64,000 bases of DNA from Streptomyces sp. TP-A0356 (lineage in GTDB: Bacteria; Actinomycetota; Actinomycetes; Streptomycetales; Streptomycetaceae): assembly GCF_001417775.1 (NCBI RefSeq), contig NZ_BBZJ01000030.1, positions 1-64,000 of the forward strand. The letters are read 5' to 3'. Below are positions 6,861-14,903 of this stretch, piece after piece (positions within the stretch are counted from its first letter, which is position 1; every line of letters starts with the position of its first letter). Position numbers and translations under genes: made by a program. A model generated the notes under the pieces. It did no database searches. It was given only the letters and a program-made list of their open reading frames with translations, and was not told where the DNA came from.

Positions 6861-9626
6861 CTAGGGTCTGGTGAGCGCCTCCCGCAGTTCCCCCCGCCGC
6901 AGTATGCCCAGCTTCTTGTAGGTGCTGGTGAGGTGGGTCTCCACGGTGCGCCGGGCGAGGTGCAGCAGGGCGGCGATCTCGGTGTTCGTGCGGCCGTCGG
7001 CGGCCAGTTGGGCGATGCGGCGCTCGCTGCCGGTGAGGGAGCGGGAGCCGGTTTGGGCGGTGGCGCTGCGCCGGGCGCCGCCCTCGCGCAGGGCCTCGTC
7101 CGCCAGGGTCCGCAGCCGCAGCGCGCCCAGCCGCTCGGCCTGTGCGGCCGCCTCCCGCAGTGCTTCCCGGGCCCGGGCGCGTTCCCCGGCCGCGGTCAGC
7201 TGCCGCCCCTGGGCGGTCAGCGCCGCCACCAACTCCGGTTCCGTGCCCGGTCCCGCGCCCCGCAGCAGTCGTACGGCTTCCTCGGCCAGCTCCAGACCCC
7301 GGCGACCGCCGGTCACCGTGCCCAGCACCCGCAGGGCGCGGCCCACCGTGCGCGGGGTGCCCCACACCCGGGCCAGTCGCAGCTCCTCCTCGGCCAGCGC
7401 GAGCGCCTCCCGGGGGCTGCCGAGGGCGATCCGGCACTCGGCGGCGGCCGAGCGCCAGGGGGTGACGACCGGGCTGACCACCTCGCGGGCCGTCTGACGG
7501 CGGCCGCACTCCAGGAAGTCGTGCAGTGCCCCCGCCGGGTCGCCCGCGGCGGCGCGCTGTACGCCCCGCGCGTAGAGGAAACGGTTCAGCTCCCAGGAGT
7601 CCGGCGCAGCCCGCAGGTCGAACCCGTCCGCGAGCCGCCGGGCCTCGGCCGTGCGGCCCAGCTCCACGAGCGAGATCAGGGTGTGCGCGTGCACGTTGGC
7701 GGGCCCCGCGTCCGCGGTCACGGGCGGCTCGACGGGCAGCCGCCCGTACTCACCACGCGCCGCCGCGATGTCGGCCCGGGTGTTCAGCAGCGCCTCGTGC
7801 ATCGGATGCAGCAGGTCGGGACGCTGACCGGCCAGGCCGCGGTCCACCAGCCGCTCCGCCTCGTCGAGTTCGTCGGCCCACTGGGCGACCGCGGCGGCCG
7901 TACCCAGCAGGAACGGCTCGGTCAGCGGGTCGGCGGGCTCGGCGAGCAGCGCCCGCACCTGCTTCATCGCGTCATCCGCCGAGGTCAGCCCGGCAGTGGC
8001 CGCGTGCCGGACGAGCAGGGCCCGGGGGGCGGGGCCGACCAGCTCCGGTGAGCGTCCTGCGGAGTCGCACAGCCACCGGTACACCTCGCGGCGGACGGTC
8101 TGGTCGTGGTCGGACAGCAGGGCGGACGCGCTGTGCAGGGTGCCCGCCAGGTCGGGGCGGCCGTCGAGCTGCCCGTCCACGGTACGCAGCACCTCCACGG
8201 CGGCGCGGGTCTTGCCGCGCCCGGCGAGCGCGGTGCCGAGGGCGACGGCCGCCCGCACCCGGTCCTGCGGGGCCCCGGGCAGCCGCAGCGCTTCGGTGAG
8301 CCGGGGGATCCCGGACGCCGACTCGGGGCCTGCGCACTCCAAGGAGCCCAGCTCGGTCAGCAGCCGCTGCCGGCGTGCGTCGGGCAGCGGCTCGTCGAGG
8401 GCCCGGCGCAGGAAGGCGACGGCGTCGTCGGTACGGCCGTCGCGCAGGACGAGCGCGGCCGCGTCCTGGAGCACGCCGGGTGCCCACGAGTCGCCCACCG
8501 GGCCGGACAGCAGCAATTGCCGGGCGACCGTCTCGGTGGACGCGCCGCGGTGCAGCATCACCTCGGCGGCCTGCCGGTGCGCCGCGCGGCGCCGGGCCGC
8601 GGGCACGCCGATGAGGACCGCGTCCCGCAGCAGGGGATGGGCGTAGCGGGGGCGGCCGTCCGGGCCGGGGCGGAGCATGCCCAGTCCGGTCATGGCGGTG
8701 AGCCAGCCCGTCACCCGGGCCGGGTCGGCGCCCGACAGCTCGGCCAGCAGCCCGCCCAGACTCTCGGCGGGGCAGCCGGGGTCCGCCGTGCCCTCCCAGC
8801 CGTCGTCCAGCGCGGCGAGCGCCCGCGCCACCTCCGCCGTGCCCGGCCCGGCGCTGTCCAGCCACCATGACACGGCCTCCGGATACGCGCCCGGGTACAG
8901 CGCGGCGGAGGTCTCCGGCACGGCCGGATTCCGGCCCGGGTCGCCGAGGTCGTCGAGGAGGGCGCGCAGCAGCAGCGGGCTGCCCGCACCGGCCCGCACA
9001 CAGCCGTCGACCCACGCCCCGGTGGCCGCGGGCACCCGAGCGCGCACCAGCGCGGCCGCCGACTCCGCGGTGAGCGGGGCGAGGGTCTGCGTGCGCACGA
9101 GGGCGGGCGAGAGGGTGTGGGCGAAGCCCGACGTGGGCGGGTCGATGTCGTACTGGCTGCGTTCGGTGACGGCCAGCAGGACAGGCAGCCTTAATCGGTC
9201 CACGTGCCGGGCGGACTCCACCAGCCAGCGGTAGGAGGGGGCGTCGGCGAGGTGGACGTCGTCCACGGCGATCAGCAGCGGGGACTGCTCGGCGTACGAG
9301 CGCAGCACCCGCCACAGCAGGGCCGCCTGCTCCCGTTCGCTGCCCCGCTCGAACTCGCATACGGGCCCGAGGAGTTGGAGCGCGGTGGCGAAGGGCACGG
9401 TGGCGTCGCCCGGGGAGCACCGGGCACGCAGCACCCGCATGCCCTGCGCGGCGGCATTCCCGGCGGCGGCCTCCAGGACAGTGGTGCGGCCGGTGCCGGT
9501 GGCACCGCGCAGCAGCACCAGACCGCCCGCGCCGGCCCTGGCCCGCGCGGCTCCGGCGGCCAGCACCGCGGCCGCCCCACGGTGTTCGCGTAGGTGTTCG
9601 CGCGGGTGTTCACACTGCCCGGACAT
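6861..9626 (-). CDS. LAL-type LuxR regulator with N-terminal ATPase domain
   Basis: A 921-residue regulator. The N-terminal AAA-type domain (about 30-300) has a P-loop written GATGTGRTT, with Arg in place of the usual Lys, and a Walker B-like strand LLIAVDDVHLAD. A long helical TPR-like middle follows, and the C-terminal LuxR helix-turn-helix (last 65 residues; LTGSERRIAQLAADGRTNTEIAALLHLARRTVETHL) would bind DNA. I chose ATG 9626 because AAGGAGG lies at the right distance; an upstream in-frame ATG at 9830 would only add a Thr-rich stretch read through an 18-base tandem repeat. It stands head-to-head with the atypical response regulator at the edge of the contractile injection cluster, so it probably controls that cluster. 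The Arg in the P-loop may weaken ATP hydrolysis. Confidence 0.85.
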   Translation of the reverse strand: MSGQCEHPREHLREHRGAAAVLAAGAARARAGAGGLVLLRGATGTGRTTVLEAAAGNAAAQGMRVLRARCSPGDATVPFATALQLLGPVCEFERGSEREQAALLWRVLRSYAEQSPLLIAVDDVHLADAPSYRWLVESARHVDRLRLPVLLAVTERSQYDIDPPTSGFAHTLSPALVRTQTLAPLTAESAAALVRARVPAATGAWVDGCVRAGAGSPLLLRALLDDLGDPGRNPAVPETSAALYPGAYPEAVSWWLDSAGPGTAEVARALAALDDGWEGTADPGCPAESLGGLLAELSGADPARVTGWLTAMTGLGMLRPGPDGRPRYAHPLLRDAVLIGVPAARRRAAHRQAAEVMLHRGASTETVARQLLLSGPVGDSWAPGVLQDAAALVLRDGRTDDAVAFLRRALDEPLPDARRQRLLTELGSLECAGPESASGIPRLTEALRLPGAPQDRVRAAVALGTALAGRGKTRAAVEVLRTVDGQLDGRPDLAGTLHSASALLSDHDQTVRREVYRWLCDSAGRSPELVGPAPRALLVRHAATAGLTSADDAMKQVRALLAEPADPLTEPFLLGTAAAVAQWADELDEAERLVDRGLAGQRPDLLHPMHEALLNTRADIAAARGEYGRLPVEPPVTADAGPANVHAHTLISLVELGRTAEARRLADGFDLRAAPDSWELNRFLYARGVQRAAAGDPAGALHDFLECGRRQTAREVVSPVVTPWRSAAAECRIALGSPREALALAEEELRLARVWGTPRTVGRALRVLGTVTGGRRGLELAEEAVRLLRGAGPGTEPELVAALTAQGRQLTAAGERARAREALREAAAQAERLGALRLRTLADEALREGGARRSATAQTGSRSLTGSERRIAQLAADGRTNTEIAALLHLARRTVETHLTSTYKKLGILRRGELREALTRP

Positions 9627-9699
9627 CCCGGCCTCCTTGCTCGGACGGGTCACCGTGGTGGACGTCACCGGCGTCGCGGAGGCCACAGCCGCCGTTGCC

Positions 9700-9789
9700 G
9701 TAGTGGTCCCCGTAGTCGTAGTGGTCCCCCTGGTCGTAGTGGTCCCCCTGGTCGTAGTGGTCCCCCTGGTCGTAGTGGTCGCCGTGGTC
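9700..9789. repeat. 18-base tandem repeat between the two CIS regulators
   Basis: Five head-to-tail 18-base units, consensus GTAGTGGTCCCCCTGGTC. The three central units (9718-9735, 9736-9753, 9754-9771) are identical and the outer two (9700-9717, 9772-9789) are degenerate. The array lies in the gap between the divergent LuxR ATPase and response regulator genes. It could be a set of regulator binding sites, or a replication-slippage minisatellite. In the minus frame it would encode a TTTRG-type repeat upstream of the chosen start. Confidence 0.8.
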
Positions 9790-9832
9790 GTCGTAGCGCC
9801 GATCTCGTGGTGCTGCTCGTGGTGCTCCACGA

Positions 9833-10594
9833 TTGCGCCGGCCCCTCACGCCCCAGGAATGTGAGAAGCGCACGTCTGCCACCGACCCCACAAAGGTGGC
9901 GGGCACGTGGACAGGGGAGAAACGCTTGCTCGGCTCATCGCGGACCGCACACCCCGGTACGGACGGCTCCTCCGGCCGGATACCGGTGGCGGTGCACGCC
10001 CCGGACCCGATCCTGCGCGAGGGTGTGCAGGGCCAGTTGCGCCGGTACCCGGAGGTCGACCTCCGCGAGGAGAGCAACTCGGGCCCCGGCACGGTCGCGC
10101 TGCTCGTAGACGACGTCCTGGACGAGGCGGCGCTGACCCGGCTGCGCCGGCTGGTGCGCAGCGAGGGGGCGCGGGCGGTGCTCGTCGTCAGGTCGCTGCG
10201 AGAGGCAGAACTGCTCGATGTGATCGAGTGCGGGGTGGGTGCCATCGTGTGGCGCCACGAGGCCACCGCGACCCGTCTGGTGCAGGCCGTCCTCGCGGCC
10301 GCCCGCGGGGACGGCGACCTGCCCGCCGATCTGCTCGGCCGACTCATCAGCCAGGTGGGAAGCCTGCACCGCAGCGCGGCCGGCCGGCCCGGCTCTCCCT
10401 CCTCGGGTCTGACTCCGCGTGAGGTGGACGTACTGCGCCTGGTGGCCGAGGGGCTGGACACGGGAGAGATCGCCAGCAAGCTGTCCTACTCCGAACGGAC
10501 CGTCAAGAACGTCATGCACGGGCTGACCACCCGGCTGCACCTGCGCAACCGGGCGCACGCCGTGGCGCATGCCCTGCGGGAAGGCTACATCTGA
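9833..10594 (+). CDS. LuxR-type response regulator (atypical receiver)
   Basis: A regulator of up to 253 residues. After an apparently non-homologous leader, a receiver-like domain starts at IPVAVHAPDPILREGVQGQL and runs through LLVDDVLDEAALTRLRRLV to about residue 165. The C-terminal NarL/LuxR helix-turn-helix is clear (GLTPREVDVLRLVAEGLDTGEIASKLSYSERTVKNVMHGLTTRLHLRNRAHAVAHAL). The receiver has only part of the acidic pocket and lacks the conserved Lys, so control by phosphorylation is doubtful. The start is uncertain: ATG 9833 has no good ribosome site, and GTG 9896 or a later GTG would still leave the domain whole. It directly precedes the DUF4255 and ATPase genes of the injection system and probably activates them. 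Confidence 0.8.
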   Translation: MRRPLTPQECEKRTSATDPTKVAGTWTGEKRLLGSSRTAHPGTDGSSGRIPVAVHAPDPILREGVQGQLRRYPEVDLREESNSGPGTVALLVDDVLDEAALTRLRRLVRSEGARAVLVVRSLREAELLDVIECGVGAIVWRHEATATRLVQAVLAAARGDGDLPADLLGRLISQVGSLHRSAAGRPGSPSSGLTPREVDVLRLVAEGLDTGEIASKLSYSERTVKNVMHGLTTRLHLRNRAHAVAHALREGYI

Positions 10595-10758
10595 CCGAAA
10601 GGGCAGCCGAGACCGGCCCCTCGGGCAGCACGGTCGGCCCCGCCGCCGTCCCCGGCGTGCCTGCGGGGCAGGGTGCCCGGGAGGGCAGGATCGGTTGTGG
10701 CGGCAGGCGTTCGGGCAAGGTCCGGCAGGGCACAGCACGGCAGGGTGGGAGCACGACG

Positions 10759-11442
10759 GTGATCCACGAAGTGGACGAGGTTCTCAAATCCCTGCTCGGC
10801 GGCGGGGCGTTGGCCGGTTCCGGCATCGACGTCGCCTTCGACGCGCCCACCCGCGACTGGGCGGCCCGCCGCAACGCGCCCACGATCAACGCGTACCTGT
10901 ACGACATCCGGGAGGACGTGAATCGCCGTCAGCGGGGGCATGTCCCCGTGCTCGACGAGCGGGACGTGGTCGTCAAGCGCCGCCAGCCGCCGCGCTGGTT
11001 CCGGCTGTCGTACCTGGTGACGGCGTGGACCAAGCAGCCGCAGGACGAACACCGGCTGCTGTCCGCGGTCCTGGCCACGCTCATTCCGCGCGAGCTGCTG
11101 CCGCCCTCCGAACTGCCGGGTTCACTGGGCGCGTTGGGCATGGCGGTGCCGTTGTCGGTGGCCGGCATCCAGACCGAGTCCCGGTCCCTGGCGGAGATCT
11201 GGTCCGCGCTCGGCGGCGAACTCAAGCCGTCCCTGGACCTGGTGGTCACCGCGCCCTTCCCGGCGTACCCCGAGTACGACGCCGGCCCGCCCGTCACGGA
11301 GGGTGCCGCCGTACGCGTACGGGCCCTGGACGGCACCCCGCCCGAGGCGGAGGAACGCGCGCACCGGCCGCGGCAGGTCGCGGCGGCCCGGGACGCCCGC
11401 AGGACGGCCCGGCGCGCGGGCGGGACGGGCAGCACGACGTGA
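10759..11442 (+). CDS. cis16: CIS tail-terminator/cap protein, DUF4255 (Pvc16-like)
   Basis: A 227-residue protein matching the DUF4255 (Pvc16 N-terminal) family: VIHEVDEVLKSLLGG, then the family core INAYLYDIREDVNRRQ and the YLVTAWTKQPQDEHRLLSAVL segment. In the Afp and PVC particles the homologue caps the tube-sheath at the far end from the baseplate. I chose GTG 10759 because GGGAG lies 8 bases upstream; the longer open frame to 10657 encodes a basic leader without homology. The C-terminus (about 180-227) is a charged Arg/Ala-rich tail. The stop overlaps the start of the ATPase gene (GTGA), so the two are translationally coupled. Confidence 0.88.
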   Translation: MIHEVDEVLKSLLGGGALAGSGIDVAFDAPTRDWAARRNAPTINAYLYDIREDVNRRQRGHVPVLDERDVVVKRRQPPRWFRLSYLVTAWTKQPQDEHRLLSAVLATLIPRELLPPSELPGSLGALGMAVPLSVAGIQTESRSLAEIWSALGGELKPSLDLVVTAPFPAYPEYDAGPPVTEGAAVRVRALDGTPPEAEERAHRPRQVAAARDARRTARRAGGTGSTT

Positions 11443-13454
11443 CCACGTGGACCCGGGCGGACGACGTGCACGACAGGACGGAGTCCGACCCCGCCGCCCC
11501 CCTCCTCATGCGCCTCGCCGCCCTGCGCGACCAGGTCGCCCTGCTCGTCGACCACCGCTCCGCCGACGACCCCACCGCCACCGACCCGCTGCGCGGCCTC
11601 TACCTGTCGCAGGAGGCGGTACGACATCTGCTGCGCCCGGCCGAGCCCCTGCCACCCGCGCTCCACGACCCCACGGAGCCGCCGGACGACCGCCTGGCCG
11701 GCCTCGCCGCCCGCCTCCGTCTCACCGAGCTCGACACCGCTCTCCTCCTCATCGCCCTTGCCCCCGACCTGGACCGCAGCTTCGAGCCGCTGTACGGCTA
11801 CCTCAACGACGACGTCAGCCGACGCCGGGCCACCGTCGCCCTCGCCCTCGACCTGTGCGGGATTCCCGCCCACTCGGCAGGCGCACGGGCCCGCCTGCAC
11901 CCCACGGCCCCGCTGTCCGCGCTCGGACTGATCACCGTGGAGGAACCCGAACGTCCCTTCCTCAGCCGCTCGTTGCGCGTACCCGACCGGCTGGTGGCGC
12001 ACCTGCTCGGCGACGACACGCCCGACGCCGCGCTCACCGGGTACCTCCAGCCGCTGCCCGAGTCACCACGACCGGCCGATGACGAGGACGAGTTCACCCG
12101 CTTCGTGCACCGCCTGGCCGCCGGCATAGCCGCCGGTCCCCCGCTCACCGCCTATCTCCGGGAGAACCGTGAGGGCGACGGGCTCGCCTGCCTCTCCGCC
12201 GCCCTGCGCATCGCGGGCGTCTCCGCCCTGCGCTTCTCCGGGCCCGAGGACCGGGTGCCCGACCTGCTGCGGGAGGCCCGCCTCGCCGGTCACGCGGTCG
12301 TCGTCTCCGGGCTCCCGGACCAGCCCGGGCCGCTGATGAGGGAATTGGCCACGGCAGCCGACGTCGCCGTGCTGATCACCGGGCCCCGCCCGTACGACCC
12401 CCACTGGTGCGACCACGACCCGCTGGTCCTGGAGGTGCCCCGGCGCCGCGCGGGAGCGGTGGGCGCCTGGTCGGCGGTCCTCGGGGAGGAGCCCGGTTTC
12501 GATCTGGCGGCCACCGTCGCGCCGTACCACCTCTCCGACGAGCGCATCGACCGTGCCGTCCGCGCCGCCCAGGGCCTCGCCGCCTTCGACGGCACCCCGC
12601 TCTCCCCCGCCCATCTGCGCCTCGCGGCCCGCCAGCAGTCGGCCTCCGGACTGGAACAGCACGCCCGCCGGATCCGGCCCGACGTCGACTGGCGGGACCT
12701 GGTCCTGCCCGAGCGCCCGTTGACCCAGCTGCGGGAGCTGGCCCTGCGCGCCCGTCATCGCGACCGGGTGCTCGGCGACTGGCGGCTCAGCGCGGGCGGC
12801 GGCCGGGGCCGGGGCGTCCTCGGCCTGTTCGCCGGCGAGTCCGGCACCGGCAAGACGCTGTCGGCGGAGGTGGTGGCCGCCGAACTGGGCCTCGACCTCT
12901 ACGTGGTGCAGCTGTCGTCCATCGTGGACAAGTACGTCGGAGAGACCGAGAAGAACCTCGAACGCATCTTCACCGAGGCCGACCGCACCGATGCCGTACT
13001 TCTCTTCGACGAGGCCGACGCCGTGTTCGGCAGGCGGTCCGAGGTGAAGGACTCGCACGACCGGTACGCCAACATGGAGAGCGCCTACCTGCTCCAGCGG
13101 CTGGAGTCCTTCGACGGGATCGCCCTGCTCACCACCAACCTGCGGGCCAACATCGACGAGGCGTTCACCCGGCGCCTGGACCTGGTGGTCGACTTCCCGT
13201 TCCCGGACGCGGAACAGCGGCTGGCGCTGTGGCGGCACAGTCTGTCCCATGTGCCGTGTGCCGAGGGGCTGGAACTCGGCTCACTGGCCGCGGGGTTCGA
13301 GCTGGCGGGCGGCTCCATCCGCAGCGCCGTGGTGAGCGCCGCGTATCTCGCCGCGGGCCGCGGTGAGTCGGTCACCGCGGCCGACCTGCTGGAGGGCGCC
13401 CGCCGCGAGTACCGCAAGGCGGGCCGCCTGGTGCCGGGCGAGGGCGCCTGGTAG
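11439..13454 (+). CDS. cis15: CIS-associated AAA+ ATPase (Pvc15-like)
   Basis: A 671-residue ATPase with an N-terminal helical domain (about 20-230) and a C-terminal AAA+ module. The Walker A motif is GESGTGKT at 466-473 and Walker B is VLLFDEAD with Asp524-Glu525. There follow a sensor-1 TTN and the arginine-rich AFTRRLDLVVDFPFPD segment. Afp15/Pvc15 relatives are needed for assembly of stable extracellular CIS particles, probably acting as a remodelling or assembly chaperone in the cytoplasm. The GTG start overlaps the stop of the DUF4255 gene by four bases. This ATPase is a hallmark that separates eCIS-type loci from type VI secretion and from R-type pyocins. Its final codons lie in a 38-base tandem duplication. 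Confidence 0.93.
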   Translation: MTTWTRADDVHDRTESDPAAPLLMRLAALRDQVALLVDHRSADDPTATDPLRGLYLSQEAVRHLLRPAEPLPPALHDPTEPPDDRLAGLAARLRLTELDTALLLIALAPDLDRSFEPLYGYLNDDVSRRRATVALALDLCGIPAHSAGARARLHPTAPLSALGLITVEEPERPFLSRSLRVPDRLVAHLLGDDTPDAALTGYLQPLPESPRPADDEDEFTRFVHRLAAGIAAGPPLTAYLRENREGDGLACLSAALRIAGVSALRFSGPEDRVPDLLREARLAGHAVVVSGLPDQPGPLMRELATAADVAVLITGPRPYDPHWCDHDPLVLEVPRRRAGAVGAWSAVLGEEPGFDLAATVAPYHLSDERIDRAVRAAQGLAAFDGTPLSPAHLRLAARQQSASGLEQHARRIRPDVDWRDLVLPERPLTQLRELALRARHRDRVLGDWRLSAGGGRGRGVLGLFAGESGTGKTLSAEVVAAELGLDLYVVQLSSIVDKYVGETEKNLERIFTEADRTDAVLLFDEADAVFGRRSEVKDSHDRYANMESAYLLQRLESFDGIALLTTNLRANIDEAFTRRLDLVVDFPFPDAEQRLALWRHSLSHVPCAEGLELGSLAAGFELAGGSIRSAVVSAAYLAAGRGESVTAADLLEGARREYRKAGRLVPGEGAW

Positions 13455-13499
13455 CAGGGCCCCGCCTGGTGCCGGGCGAAAGGTCCTGGTAGCAGGGCC
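13424..13499. repeat. 38-base tandem duplication over the ATPase stop codon
   Basis: Two 38-base units (13424-13461 and 13462-13499) carry the codons for the LVPGEGAW end and the TAG stop of the ATPase gene. The second copy has a few changes (GAAAGGT against GAGGGCG). The duplication fills the gap to the convergent lectin gene. Confidence 0.8.
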
Positions 13500-13516
13500 C
13501 CGCCGGCCGCCGGTCG

Positions 13517-14902
13517 TCAGTTCTGCACCCGCCACTTCTGGTTGGCCGTCCCGGAGCAGGTCCACAGCTGGAGCTTGGTCCCGTTGCCGGTCCCGTTGTT
13601 CACGGCGTCCACGCACTTGTCCGCCTGCGGGTTCACCAGGTCACCGGCGGTGCTCAGCACGAACTGCTGCGCCGGGTTGCCGCTGCACCGGGCCAGCTGG
13701 ATCGCCGCCCCGTCGTCCCTGGAGCCCCAGGCCACGTCCATGCACATGCCGAGCGAGCGCACGGTGCCGTCGCCGCGGAAGTCCCACTTCTGATTGGCCG
13801 ATCCCGCGCAGTCCCACAGCTGGAGCCGGGTGCCGTCCTTGCCCTTGCCGTTCTGGGCGTCGGTGACGTCGACACAGCGGTTCGACGCCTGCCCGATGAT
13901 CAGCTGTCCCACTGCGGCGGGGGTGGAGTTCTTGGGCGTCGGCTTCGACCCACTGGACGTCTTGCCGCCACCGCCCGAGGACCCCGAGGACCCCGGCCCG
14001 CCTCCCGATCCCCCCGAACTGCCGGGTGCCTTGCTCTCGACGCCGCCCTGCGCAGGCGCGGAGGGCTCCGGTGCCGGCGCGCTGACGAGCGGGCTCGGCG
14101 TCGGGGCGGCGGGTGCGAGGGTGGTGCCGGCTTCGGCGACCTTCTCGGTGGCGCCGGTGTTGACCGCGGGTTTGTAGGCGATCCACAGCATCACGAACGT
14201 CACGGCGAGCGCGGTGAGGACCCCGAAGAAGGTCGCCAGCCAGCGGGGCAGGAACCCGCGCTGGATGTAAGTCCCTTCCACCAGAAGCGGATTGACGCCC
14301 GAGCGCAACACGGACAGCGTGTACGGCCGCTGCTCCCTGGCCCCGAACCAGATGATCTTCCGCGGCTTCAGCGTCGTCTTCACGAACGCGGCACGCCCGG
14401 GCTCGATCTGCACATTGCTCGGGTGGATGTCGTACGACAACTGATCGCCGTTGTCACTGCCGTTGACCGACGCCGTGAGCTTGGTGTTGCCCAGGTTGTC
14501 GATCGCCAGCCGAGGCCGGCCCCGGAAACGCCCCTTCACCGTCGGCGGAACCAACTCCGCCCGCACCTCCGTGAACGGGGTGATGGTGAGGTTGCCCTCC
14601 GGGACGGTCGTCGCCTCCGGGTGCTCCGTCGGCGTGATCCGCACCGCGTACGGATTCGGGCCGGCAGCCGCGTCCGGGGTGCGAGGCGGCGAGAACGTCA
14701 GTTCCACCGTCCCCGTGGTCCCCGGGTAGAGCCGTAGAGTCCCCGGCTCCACGATCGTCCACGGCGCGACCGGCCCCACCGGCTCGAACCGGTACTCGTC
14801 GACCACATCACCGGTGTTGCGCAACCGCAGCCGCACCCTCGTACTGCCACCCGCATCCACGGTCGCGGAGGCAGGTTCCAGAGAAGTCCACAAGCCGGTC
14901 AC
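13517..14902 (-). CDS. Membrane-anchored ricin-B-type lectin protein, copy 1
   Basis: A 461-residue protein in three parts. Residues 1-210 form a beta-rich domain of the NEW3/COG1470 type (SATVDAGGSTRVRLRLRNTGDVVDEY, then the IVEPGTLRLYPGTTGTVELTF segment). A single membrane helix follows (about 224-246, FLPRWLATFFGVLTALAVTFV), then a Pro/Ser/Gly linker and a C-terminal ricin-B lectin domain (about 335-461) with the QxW-type repeats ANQKWDF, AQQFVLS and ANQKWRV. Positive residues before the helix suggest N-terminus inside and lectin outside. The GTG start at 14902 lies one base after the stop of copy 2, so both form an operon on the strand opposite the structural CIS genes. The first 240 residues are almost identical to copy 2. 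Confidence 0.8.
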   Translation of the reverse strand: MTGLWTSLEPASATVDAGGSTRVRLRLRNTGDVVDEYRFEPVGPVAPWTIVEPGTLRLYPGTTGTVELTFSPPRTPDAAAGPNPYAVRITPTEHPEATTVPEGNLTITPFTEVRAELVPPTVKGRFRGRPRLAIDNLGNTKLTASVNGSDNGDQLSYDIHPSNVQIEPGRAAFVKTTLKPRKIIWFGAREQRPYTLSVLRSGVNPLLVEGTYIQRGFLPRWLATFFGVLTALAVTFVMLWIAYKPAVNTGATEKVAEAGTTLAPAAPTPSPLVSAPAPEPSAPAQGGVESKAPGSSGGSGGGPGSSGSSGGGGKTSSGSKPTPKNSTPAAVGQLIIGQASNRCVDVTDAQNGKGKDGTRLQLWDCAGSANQKWDFRGDGTVRSLGMCMDVAWGSRDDGAAIQLARCSGNPAQQFVLSTAGDLVNPQADKCVDAVNNGTGNGTKLQLWTCSGTANQKWRVQN

Positions 14903-14903
14903 G

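Noticed and set aside
9700..9789. Possible CRISPR-like array
   Set aside because: The 18-base units are contiguous with no spacers, and there are no cas genes in the window.
9627..9830. N-terminal extension of the LuxR ATPase regulator encoding TTTRG repeats
   Set aside because: A strong AAGGAGG site and the conserved region both support ATG 9626; the extension is the translation of an 18-base tandem repeat.
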